A program made the position numbers and the translations under genes. 64,000 nucleotides of DNA from Bathynomus jamesi. Taxonomy: Eukaryota > Arthropoda > Malacostraca > Isopoda > Cirolanidae. The notes under the pieces were generated by a model. It ran no database searches. It saw only the letters and a program-made list of their open reading frames with translations, and was not told the DNA's origin. Location of the stretch: contig JAJOZX010001576.1 of the NCBI GenBank assembly GCA_023014485.1, forward strand, positions 124,001-188,000. The letters run 5' to 3'. This document shows, one piece after another, positions 22,316 through 31,499 of the stretch (its first letter is position 1; each line of letters starts with the position of its first letter).

Positions 22316-22586
22316 AAGTTTGGGAAGAACCAATTTGCCTCTATTTAAAAGGGCATATCTCGGTGGAAAAACAAAGAAAAAGTGAGAGGAAAGACAGAAA
22401 AAAGAAAGGGTGGAGGAGACAGTCGAAGTGGAAAAAGACCAAAGATGACAAGGACTGCAAGGTCGAGCCCCATCATCCTTGGGTGCTTGGGCCAGGAGGG
22501 CACACATGAAACATCCTGGAACAAGCACATACAAACGAGCACAAAGAGCACTCAAGAGCATGAGCTTAGAACCCCCTTGCGGGGAT
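22316..22586 (-). repeat. SINE-like dispersed repeat, copy 1
   Basis: About 270 bp closely matching 31207-31484. On the minus strand it starts CCCCGCAAGGGGGTTCTAAG and ends in an A run and TA repeats, consistent with a retroposed, tailed element. The GGTTCTAAG string weakly resembles a pol III box B, but a box A is not clear. Open frames across it are treated as chance. Confidence 0.65.
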
Positions 22587-22777
22587 ATATACACACAGTC
22601 ATATATATAGATATATATATATATACACAGGGTGGGCGGAAAGTAGCTCCCTAATTTAAATTACATATAAATTATGTATAAATTGTGATTGTATTGTTAT
22701 AGTGTTATGGTGTGTTCTCTAAAGTGGTACAATTGTAACGTTCATTTTTTTTTTTTCATTTCAGATTGAAGGGTAAC

Positions 22778-23855
22778 ATGGCTGAGCGTTTAACACTGCA
22801 GGAGCGTGCCCAGTTGGCGGCATGGTACGAAGTTTGGCAATCTGTCGTTCGAGTTCAAAGATGGTGGCGGGCCATTCACGGACCACGTGCCCAAGTGGAC
22901 CCGAAAACAATCAAGAACTGCCACTCGAAGCTCATGACCACGGGGTCTGTGGCAGATGTTCGAAGATGTGGTCGCCCTTCGACATCCAGGGCCCAGGAGA
23001 CGGTGCAGGCAGTTCAGGAAATGTTCGCACGGAGTCCACGAAAGTCAACTCGCCAGGCAGCTCGGGAAAGTGGACTCTCCCGCTACTCAGTGCGAACTGT
23101 GCTGAAGGAGCTGAACTGGCGTGCGTGGAAGCCGCATTACTGCCAATCTCTCTCAGACGAGGACTGCGACATTCGCATGGAGTTCGGGGAAATCATGCTG
23201 GCTTGGCATGAAGACTGGCCCCATCTCTTCCGCAACATCCTCTGGAGCGACGAGGCGGTGTTCCACGTCGGAGGCTTTGTCAACCGCCACAATTGCCACT
23301 ACTGGGCAGGAGAGGATCCCATGGTTACCGCTGAAAAACGGCAGAATCGGTTCAGTGTAACGGTGTGGTGTGGTGTGGTGTGGTGTGGTGTGGTGTGGTG
23401 TGACCTCAGATCAGGTTGTGGGCCCGTTCCTTCTGCGCAACACCATGAATGCTGAGCGGTACCTTGCTATGTTGCGAAACGAGGTCTGGCCGGTTGTCAG
23501 CACATGGGAGAACATCAACGATCTGATATTTATGCAAGATGGCGCCCCTCCGCACTTCGCTCTTGTTGTCCGTGAGTGGCTGGATGCCCACTTCCCTGGG
23601 CGTTGGATGGGTCGTCGTGGTCCACATCAATGGCCAGCCAGGAGCCCCGACTTGACACCATGCGACTTCTTTCTTTGGGGGTGGGTAAAGGAAGAAGTCT
23701 ACCACACCAAACCGAGGACATTGGAAGAACTGGAGGACCGAATTCGGGAAGTCATGTCCTCCATCCCGCCGGAGTTCCTGCTAAAGTCAGTGGATGCCAT
23801 TCCTGGGCGGCTCCAGAAGCTGGTGGAAAGAGTTGGAGCCCACATTGAATTTTAG
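22778..23855 (+). pseudogene. Tc1/mariner-superfamily transposase, broken by a 5-bp repeat expansion
   Basis: The start is ATG at 22778. Residues 1-120 hold the two helix-turn-helix units (LTLQERAQLAAWYEV; SRYSVRTVLKELNWRAWKPH) with an intervening GRPS linker. Catalytic positions are Asp in LWSDEAVFH (about 23248), Asp in FMQDGAPPHFA (about 23536) and Asp in LTPCDFFLWG (about 23660). The only break seen is at 23362-23401, where eight GGTGT units stand in a position that encodes VWCGV and needs three. The 25 extra bases shift the frame. Everything on both sides reads open to the stop at 23855. Apart from this, it looks young. Confidence 0.9.
23362..23401. repeat. (GGTGT)8 microsatellite inside transposase gene
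   Basis: Eight perfect 5-bp units arising from the codons for VWCGV. Gain or loss of one unit changes the reading frame. Confidence 0.95.
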
Positions 23856-23964
23856 AGAAAACCTACCATGTATGCCTACCTTTTCATATTATTTCTTCTG
23901 AAATAAATGGATAATATACGTATTTTTTTACCAATCCAAAATAGGGAGCTACTTTCCGCCCACC

Positions 23965-23967
<3 letters not shown>

Positions 23968-24024
<57 letters not shown>
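23968..24024. repeat. (TA)n microsatellite
   Basis: Pure TA tract at the right edge of the Tc1/mariner-superfamily element. Confidence 0.95.
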
Positions 24025-24026
<2 letters not shown>

Positions 24027-24105
24027 ACAATTGGTTGGGTTAAGTCATAATATTTTTGTTAGTTTTAATGAAAATATCATGACTAAACCTAACCAATTGT
24101 CAATT
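24025..24105. repeat. 81-bp imperfect palindrome with TTAGGTT-like arms
   Basis: Arms start TTGACAATTGGTT and end AACCAATTGTCAA around a short AT loop. The arms resemble the centre of the foldback element at 57738-58771 (GATTGGTTAGGTTAAG), suggesting a solo core of the same family. Confidence 0.7.
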
Positions 24106-25839
24106 TGCAGGGGTATAACAGAAAAGTACCAGGACTCCTTTGTTGAGCCACTGAAGGTAAGAGTGAGTATACACTAATATTAGGCTTTATTCAGTCAAAT
24201 CACAACTGTTGTATTCAAAATCATATTCATGATTAAACATTCAAAATAGCAAATAATAATACCTGAAACAAAAGAAAACAGTACTTTAGTTCAAAGAAAG
24301 CATACAAATTATACAATACAAAATTAGATAGCATAACATCCTTATCTTATAGAAAACTGGGAAAGTGCAGCCAATGCCCATCAAGGCTATTTGTAATATT
24401 AATTTAAAAAGTGTCTCCATCTTGACAACTTGCTCAAAAATTACTAAATTTAAACAACTGCAATCTGCAAAAATATGTTATATAGGTTGGATAATTTTAG
24501 ACTGTAAAAGGTACCTGAATTTGCAAACATTAATTTAGGACCATAAAAGCGAGGATACCCAAATCTTGCAAAGGTTAATTCCTAGTTTGAAGGCATCCTT
24601 TTTATATGCAACACATATGTATAAATATTACATCATTGGATAGGTAATAGTTTATTTATGAACAGTGTGGGGTGGAAATTTTATAATGTTGTGTATTTTA
24701 TAAATAAAAGAATATATTTTATGAGATATTTTTGACACCCATTGTCTCTATCAGGATCAAATCTAAGCTTTTAGGTTTCTGTTTCCAATTTACCAGTAAT
24801 GTAACATTTTGTTCTTTATGTTAAAATTAGTCACATTTTTTACATTGTAAAGGAAAGTTGTGCATCTTTTAAAATGTAGTATTCTAAGTGAAGCCTAACA
24901 TAAGAATTATATAATTTACAGATGACTTCCTTACTCTTGTAACTAACATTCCTCTTAATAATACCTAACATTTTATTTGCTTTATTTCTAGCCTCTAAAC
25001 ACTGCTTAGACTTTAGATCACTACTTATTATAATGCCAAGATCTTTTTCCTGTCTAACATCCTCTATTCCAATTTCCTTGTATCACATAACTAAAGTTTC
25101 CATTATTTCTACCAAAATGGATGACTTTGCATTTTGAAACACTGAATGCCATCTGCCATTTACTAGCCCAAGCAACTAATCTATCAAGAGCTTTTTGTAG
25201 TTTATAAGAATTTTCTATATTTGTAACTGGAGAAACTACTTTTGTATCATCTGCAAATTTAAAAACTTGACTACCAACTCCCTTCTCTAAATCATTTAGA
25301 TAAAATAGAGACTAATGAACCTAAAACTGACCCCTGTGGTACCACACTTTTCACTTTCTGCCACCCAGATTCATGGCCACTTAGGATTACTCTGTTCTCT
25401 GTCTTCTAACCATTTTTCTACCCAATTTGTAACTGACCCCAATATCCTGTGAGTTTTTAATTTATAAAGAAGTCTCCTATGCAGAACCTTCTCAAATGCC
25501 TTACTAAAATCCAACTAAATAACATTACATTATTTCCATTATCTACCTGATCAGTTACAAACTCTAAAAAATCTAACAGATTAGACAAACAAGACCTTCC
25601 TGATCTAAATTTATGTTGTGAACTTGAAATAAAATTAAAATTTTCCAAATGATCTTTAATATTTTTTTTTATAATTCTTTCTAGTATCTTTCCTACCAAT
25701 CATGTTAAACTAACAGACCTATACTTTCCTACCAATCATGTTAAACTAACAGACCTATACTTTCCTATCTCTTTTTTCTTACTATCCTTTTTGTAAATGG
25801 CTACTACTACATTTGCTTTTTTCCATTCATCTGTGGTAC

Positions 25840-26082
25840 TAGGGCTGGGCATCCGAAGGAAGTAAAGTAGACAACTCATTTCCTGAGATTTTGATCCTGG
25901 GATTTCCCCATATTCTATTTTCAGGGGAGACTTTTAAACAGTTTTATTATGAGGTATATTTATTTCATGCAAAGGCTTTTCACAATTGAAGTTTTCATTC
26001 ACCCATTTTCTAAACTTTGAAGACCATTTTCACTCGAGTATGAGGTAAAATAATATCCTGAGATTCCAGATGCTCAGCCCTA
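25840..26082. mobile_element. hAT-type MITE, 243 bp
   Basis: The ends TAGGGCTGGGCATC and GATGCTCAGCCCTA are inverted. Flanking octamers TGTGGTAC and TCTAGTAC match at six of eight positions, a decayed 8-bp duplication. The uninterrupted LINE sequence is visible at 59175 in another copy. AGGGCTGGGC ends are common in hAT elements. Confidence 0.7.
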
Positions 26083-26240
26083 TCTAGTACCTCCGCATAA
26101 TTAATAGACCAAGCAAACAAAATAGTTAGTGCCTCAGATAAACTATCCTCCCTTTCTCTGAGAATCTTAGTGCATATATTATCAGGTCCAGCAGCTTTAT
26201 TTGACTTCAGTGTATGAATCACTCGCCTAACATCATCCTT

Positions 26241-26350
26241 CAATCTGGGTGCGGAGGACAGTCTCCCATCCAACTACTACCCAGACCCATTGTCGCTTAA
26301 CTTCACTGATCTCTGGGAAGCGGTGTTACGACATCGGCCACGACATAGCC
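26241..26350 (-). pseudogene. 5S rRNA retropseudogene
   Basis: On the minus strand the insert contains GATCAGTGAAGTTAAGC and GGGTAGTAGTTGGATGGG, which match the conserved 5S rRNA core including the internal pol III control region. It is about 110 bp, close to full length, and is flanked by a 7-bp duplication (CATCCTT at 26234-26240 and 26351-26357) within a LINE. Substitutions at conserved positions argue against a functional gene. It could instead be the head of a 5S-derived (SINE3-type) SINE. Confidence 0.75.
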
Positions 26351-26390
26351 CATCCTTCCTTATATGAAATATGAATAGTGAGATGGTGTG

Positions 26391-28076
26391 GTTAAGACCC
26401 TAAGTTTGGTGCCTGGGAGGTTTCAGTAATCCCCATTGGGCCATAGCTTTCTTAGAAAACCAGGCCTTCAGAGTTACTAAAAATGTTTTTCTTCTCTTTT
26501 TAATTGATTATAACAGATTTTAAATTCTATCAGTATAGAGAATAATCAGAACCTTGAGGCAATCATACGCCCATTTCTAGAGATGGGAAAGCATCTCACT
26601 TCTCCTTGATGGTGTGGTAGGTGATCCTATAGTCTTGTTTTTACCATTGGTGTTTTGTATTGCTTAACCATTAGCTATAAGAACTATGTCTAACATATTT
26701 GGATTGCTTAAAATTATCATGTAAATATCATAATCATTTTTGAATGCCTGAGTTCCTTTATGAAGGTTGAAAAACCTAACTTCAGTTATCAATATGCATC
26801 ACAATGGATTTTGAGCTTTCTCAGGCTGTGAACTAAATTGTACCTTTAACTGCCTTATGAGCAACATATTAATGCAAATACAAATCCCAAAATTTTAGAA
26901 CCTTAATTATTATTATTGTTAATTTTGCTCCCTTTTCTGGCATCATTGCACTCAATGATTCCTGTGGGTCCACTGATGCCAGTGCTGGGGGGATAATCTC
27001 AAAATGTTTGTTGTTTTTTTTCTCTTTATCAGGGATTTGTTTTTGGCTGGGGCATTTACTTATTGAAATGAATTTGGACAAAGCTTTTTCTTCCCCAATA
27101 CCTGCACAAATGCTGAAGCCAGTATTCACATATGTTTTTTTTGTTATAAACATTGCTTTTGTTCACACTAATTGAGCCAAGAATACCTTTAATGATTGTG
27201 ATATGAAGGATATTGTGCGTGGAGTTTTAAATGACACATCTGGGACTTATCAGGTTTATACAATTTGGGTAAACACTCATTGACCTTGCCCTAGTGACAA
27301 ATATTCTTTGTATTAGTTACGTGTTTCTTTTTTTTTCTGTAAGTCTCGTCTCCTTTGCGTGGTAATAGGCTGGTGATGGCCAATAATTTAATGGTTTTAT
27401 TTTATATTGACATTTTTGTGTGTGGTATGGGACTAATGTAGTTTGTTTCTTTTGGTTTGTAGTAATATTTTTTTGCCCAAGTGCTTAGTTGGTTCTGAAT
27501 ACACATTGGTATATGATCAACAAAATTGTTCATATTTTCTTTAGTTACCTGTAAAAACTTGCCTGCTGATGCAGTTAACCTTGTAAGTGTTATTTTTGTT
27601 TCGTTGATTAAATTAGGCAAAGGACGCTTTACTTTTCTTAAATCCTCCCACCATAAGCCGAGGAGTAAGTCTTTAAAAGAGGCAGACTGGCTATGCCCCA
27701 GAGATCTTAAAGGTGAGAACCCAGTTTCAAATTGGTAGGAGCCATCTATCCGACATAATCTCAACCACACTAAAATTGGGAACTTGCTCTCTCATTCTTA
27801 GCAGTGTGGGTGGTGCTGAAGTCAAAGGATTTATTTTTACTCAATTGAAGGCACTCTGGGTGGTCCTCACTGGCAGCTCAATCTCCCATCTCAGCAACCA
27901 GCAGCAGCTGCTGTGACCCCACCAACAGAGTATCTGGTAGGAGAGTAACGCAAATGCATATTTACACAAACCACTTGCTGGTATCACGCCCCCATTTCAA
28001 TATGATCAAGAGTGATTTTAATTCTTTAGATTCTGTAAATTCATGCAAAGTTGTTTAAATTTTCTTCAGTAAAAAC
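26391..28076. other. unassigned DNA with weak open frames
   Basis: Minus-strand frames at 26869-27153 and 27402-27770 (WEDLRKVKRPLPNLINETK, then LTRLTASAGKFLQ before a possible GTAACT donor) look protein-like, but I recognise no family. Near 28000-28068 a short plus-strand LINE piece meets the opposite-strand piece that continues after the hAT element, an inversion of the kind made during LINE insertion. Confidence 0.35.
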
Positions 28077-29370
28077 TAGTGATGGGACGATACCAAAATT
28101 TTTAACGATTCCGATTCCGATTCCGATACCACTAAAAAGTCTCGATTCCGATACGATTCTCGATTCCAATTCCGATTCTCAATATTTTTAAATATAATTC
28201 TATACAGGAATACCCCGCTTTATGATGCTTCGTTTTATGAAATTGTATTTGCGCTAAATAAAAAATTAAATGAAGAAATATAAAAGACAAAAATAAAATG
28301 CGTACGTCGCGCATACCACAATCTAATATTCTGCATTACAGCAGTGCTTAGTTAGCTCGATTTTAAGACAAAAATAATATGCTTACGTCGCGCATACCAT
28401 ACTGTACTGTATTACGTATTCTGCATTACAGCGGTGCCAAGTTAGCTCGCTTTTAGCTCACTTTGCACTCTGGCAACGCAGCTGTTGTCAGTTTATATGT
28501 GCGCTTTGACAAGAGAGTTTGTGCTCTATTCACTCTCGCGCACGCTAAGTGTTTCACTGATATTCTTTTCGTACATTGCAATTACAGTACCCATCATCAA
28601 TTATGCCAAAACGAAAGAGTGATAGTAAAGACTGTGACGTTAATCAGAAGAAACGAATCCAAAAGCATGTCTACTGACGCATCTATTAATGAAAACTAAA
28701 TTTGCATATGTAATGTTTTGTACTATTTCTTTGTTCATTGCTTACATTTTTATTGTATTTCTTTGTTCATTACTTTTGTTTGTATTATTTCTTTGTTCAT
28801 TGCTTTCATTTCTATGTTAATAAACATTTTTTTCTGCAAAATTTGCTGTTTTATAACCTTTTTTTTTTTATTTTTTAAGAAAAAAACGTAACCCAAAATA
28901 TAACATTATATGTATGGGAAATAATGCTCTGCTTTACGAACACCTGCTTTACGAACGGGCGCTAGGAACGGAATAATTCGTAAAGTGGGGTATTCCTGTA
29001 CTTGTTTTTCTGGAAATTGTCATATTTTACTCTGGTAAGATTAACTATTTACATTATGAGTATGGCAATATAAATTATAATAGATTGGTTTAAAAATAAA
29101 AATCAACTGTAAGTTGTAACAATTCATTTTAATCTTCTTGATTACACATCATGGATATACATGTTTTAATGTATAGCTACAATACAATAAAAATGAAATT
29201 TGTTATCCTCTTTCATTTAAATTTTAAAGTTTACATTGCAAAACTGGTTCAATTAAAAGTTAAAGAATCGTTTTAAGAATCGGAAATCATGGTACAATTC
29301 TCTCGATTCCAATTCCTGAAAAATGCTCGATTCTTCCGATTCTCGATTCCGATTAATCGTCCCATCACTA
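28077..29370 (-). mobile_element. hAT-type element with GGAATC subterminal repeats, copy 1
   Basis: Ends TAGTGATGGGACGAT and ATCGTCCCATCACTA with a perfect 8-bp duplication GTAAAAAC (28069-28076 and 29371-29378). Both ends hold tandem GATTCC (GGAATC) hexamers. Without the nested Tigger (28205-28998) it is about 500 bp and closely matches 39758-40250 in the opposite orientation. No transposase gene is present. Confidence 0.95.
28205..28998 (+). mobile_element. Tigger derivative nested in hAT element
   Basis: The ends CAGGAATACCCCGCTTTATG and GTAAAGTGGGGTATTCCTG lie between TA pairs (28203-28204 and 28999-29000). The sequence at 40130 in the sister hAT copy shows the empty site. At 28603-28677 a 24-codon frame starts MPKRKSDSKDCDVNQKKRIQ, the usual start of a Tigger transposase; the rest is gone. 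Length 794 bp. Confidence 0.92.
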
Positions 29371-29378
29371 GTAAAAAC

Positions 29379-29642
29379 AGCTAAAATAGTCATTAAAAAT
29401 ACCACTATCCAGATCTTTTTCAAACATCCTATCATCATGTTCTATCAGGGCAATCCTATCACGCTCTTTATTATTATTAAATCTATGAAAACTAAAGAAT
29501 TTTTTTTGATCTTTAAATTGCTATTTCCAGCTAGATTTATTTCACTATGCCTTTTACTCTTCCTAATCAAACTATTTAGCTTATTTCTTAACTGCCTATA
29601 ATTGCCCAAGTCCAAAAGACTATAGCTATCAGGTAAATCCAG
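29379..29642 (-). mobile_element. CR1-like LINE fragment
   Basis: Minus-strand piece similar to plus-strand LINE DNA near 57520-57570 (the CCTATAATTGCCCAAGTCC segment). It continues the LINE piece interrupted by the hAT element at 28077-29370. Confidence 0.5.
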
Positions 29643-29643
29643 G

Positions 29644-29964
29644 TTAAATACAGGGATGGGGAGTCAGCCAAAAACAACCGACTCCCGACTCCTGAGTCGG
29701 TATTTTTAAAAACCGACTCCGACTCCCAACTCTTTCCTTATCATGCTGATCTACAACCTTATAAATATTAGGATGTTTGTTTCGTAGATGGCGTTTCAAG
29801 TTTGAGGCTCTAGTTGGAGCATTAGCATGTTTCCCAGTGTAAGCACTAATTTTTGCATTACACTCTTTACCATCCTTTTCTACTTGACAAATAAAAATAC
29901 CTTCATCCTCATTTAGCTTAAAATATTGAAAGACTGCTGATTTTCTACTAGGCCCATGACTCAT
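29644..29964 (-). CDS. BED-finger-only hAT protein
   Basis: From ATG at 29964 (MSHGPSRKSAVFQYFKLNED) the frame encodes a BED-type zinc finger: FICQVEKDGKEC, then NAPTRASNLKRHL and NKHP (Cys/Cys/His/His ligands). It then meets deleted sequence and terminates at 29644, just outside the element, after reading through the inverted repeat. No catalytic or dimerisation region remains. The finger is intact and nearly the same as that of the full-size hAT at 42845, so a DNA-binding competitor is conceivable (inference). Confidence 0.7.
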   Translation of the reverse strand: MSHGPSRKSAVFQYFKLNEDEGIFICQVEKDGKECNAKISAYTGKHANAPTRASNLKRHLRNKHPNIYKVVDQHDKERVGSRSRFLKIPTQESGVGCFWLTPHPCI

Positions 29965-30226
29965 TACTAATAGGGGCTAATTAAATTAATAATTAATATA
30001 TTGCTAATTTTTATATGGTACCTAGTATCCTAAAATAGAAATATGAAATTCATTTGCTAAGATTTACCAGAACAATAAATCAAATGTGGAAATGTGAATC
30101 TAGAATTAGTTCAGGAAGATATTTATTTAGGGCATAGTAGTATTCTGGTAAATTGTTGGCATATAGAAATTGAATCAAAGAGTCGGGAGTCGGTCGTTTT
30201 TACCGACTCCCGACTCCCCACCTCTG
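29651..30226 (-). mobile_element. hAT deletion derivative with GGAGTC subterminal repeats
   Basis: Ends CAGGGATGGGGAGTC and GACTCCCCACCTCTG with a perfect 8-bp duplication GTTAAATA (29643-29650 and 30227-30234). Tandem GGAGTCGG motifs fill both subterminal regions. At 576 bp it keeps only the first exon-like part of the transposase. Confidence 0.95.
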
Positions 30227-30234
30227 GTTAAATA

Positions 30235-31206
30235 GACAGATAAACAACACATTCATGTCTTCAATTTGCATAAAACTTGGTCTGGGGCATTTTTTAGTGA
30301 AAAAACATTCCCAAATTTTTTTGAAAATTGGTCAAATACGTCAAAATTTAGGGTCAGGTCAAATTTTGACCAAATCATGACCTAAGAATTCTTTAAATCC
30401 CTATATCTCGGCTTCTAATTGTCGTAGCTTAATAAACTTTATATGGATGGAAGCGAAATGAGCTCTAGTTTGCAAAAAATGGTACTTTCATTTGGATAAT
30501 TTAATAAAAAACACTTAATTTTGAAAAACCAAAAAAATTTCAGGATTTGACATTGAAGGGATCAATTTTTTTTTAAAATTTTATTGAAGAAAAAATGTTG
30601 CCTGAGCAAAGATCTACCATAAACAGCAATAAAAAGTTAGCTTATAAGCTAATTTTTTATTGCTTTATAATTGCCATTATATAGCTTAAAACCTAATTTT
30701 ATTAATGCTGGCTTTCTTCATTTTTGTTTTTATTTTTCTATTTTCAGATTTTAATAACTATATATTGAAAGATACAGGTGTACCTAAATATCTACCTAAA
30801 TAACTTAAAAAAATGCCAAAAAATAAGAAATTATATTGTTGTGATCCTTTAAAAAAACACAAAAAGAATTTTCAATAATATTAAAAAAGTTACGGAACTT
30901 ATGGCTTCTGTAAGTTATGGAGTTCTTCAAAAGGATCAGCTATTGTGTGTAGCAATTGCTACACCTTAATAAGAAGTCAACCTGGAATACTGGAATCTGT
31001 ACCAGCACCAGCAGAAGAGGCTTGGATTAGGGAACCTCTGGGCAAGGCTTCAGCAGCTGTCAGTTTTTCGGCACTGAGGGTTTAGACCCTGGAGGTTACT
31101 AACAACAACAACAACATGACCCATCTTTCCTTGGGTTGATAAGGGCATGCCCAGTGAAAAAAAACATATATATATATATGCCTACTGTATATATATATTT
31201 TTTTTT
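30235..31206. other. unassigned AT-rich DNA
   Basis: No coding content recognised. About 30955-31117 resembles a short retroposed repeat ending in (AAC)n. A GTCAAATTTTGACC inverted motif occurs at about 30348-30363, with similar wording near 34685-34730 on the other side of the transposase-like gene. Confidence 0.4.
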
Positions 31207-31484
31207 AAGTTCGGGAAGAACCGATTCACCTCTATTTAAAAGGGCATCTCGGCAGAAAAACGGAAAAACAAAGAAAAAGTAAGAGGAAAGACAGAGGAAA
31301 AAGAAAGGGTGGAGGGGACAGTTGAAGTGGAAAAAGACCAAGGATGACAAGGACTGCAAGGTTGAGCCCCATCATCCTTGGGTGCTAGGGCCAGGAGGGC
31401 GCACGTGAAACCTCTAGGAACAAGCACGTACAAACGAGCACAAAGAGCACTCAAGAGCATGAGCTTAGAACCCCCTTGTGGGGA
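31207..31484 (-). repeat. SINE-like dispersed repeat, copy 2
   Basis: Matches 22316-22586 at roughly nine of ten positions by eye, also with a T run and TA repeats at its low-coordinate (3') end. Confidence 0.65.
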
Positions 31485-31499
31485 TGTACTGTATATATC

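Larger units (their letters stand above)
22628..23967 (+). mobile_element. Tc1/mariner-superfamily element, 1340 bp
   Basis: Near-perfect inverted repeats of 25 bp or more begin CAGGGTGGGCGGAAAGTAGC at each end, in a TA-rich target. It has one transposase gene in the same orientation. The coding region is clearly GC-richer than its surroundings, suggesting a recent arrival or a different source genome. Confidence 0.93.
24860..26390 (-). mobile_element. CR1-like LINE, reverse-transcriptase region, minus strand
   Basis: Minus-strand remnants of ORF2 read, in order, VIHTLKSNKAAGPDN (26200), LSEALTILFAWSINYAEV (26110), VGKILERIIKKNIKDHLENF (25690), SSQHKFRSGRSCLSNLLDF (25610), and the tail to 24860. 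Many stops are present. Split by a hAT MITE (25840-26082) and a 5S rRNA insert (26241-26350). A 36-bp tandem duplication is present at about 25686-25757. Confidence 0.8.

Noticed and set aside
22286..22654. Protein-coding genes across the SINE-like repeat
   Set aside because: Frames on both strands overlap, and the second copy at 31207 does not conserve them; no domain is recognised.
21950..24563. A single 2.6-kb transposon defined by inverted GGGTATCCTCGCTTTTA segments at both ends
   Set aside because: The inverted segments are only about 30 bp, the flanks do not rejoin into one LINE, and the interval is filled by independent elements; I could not establish a target duplication.
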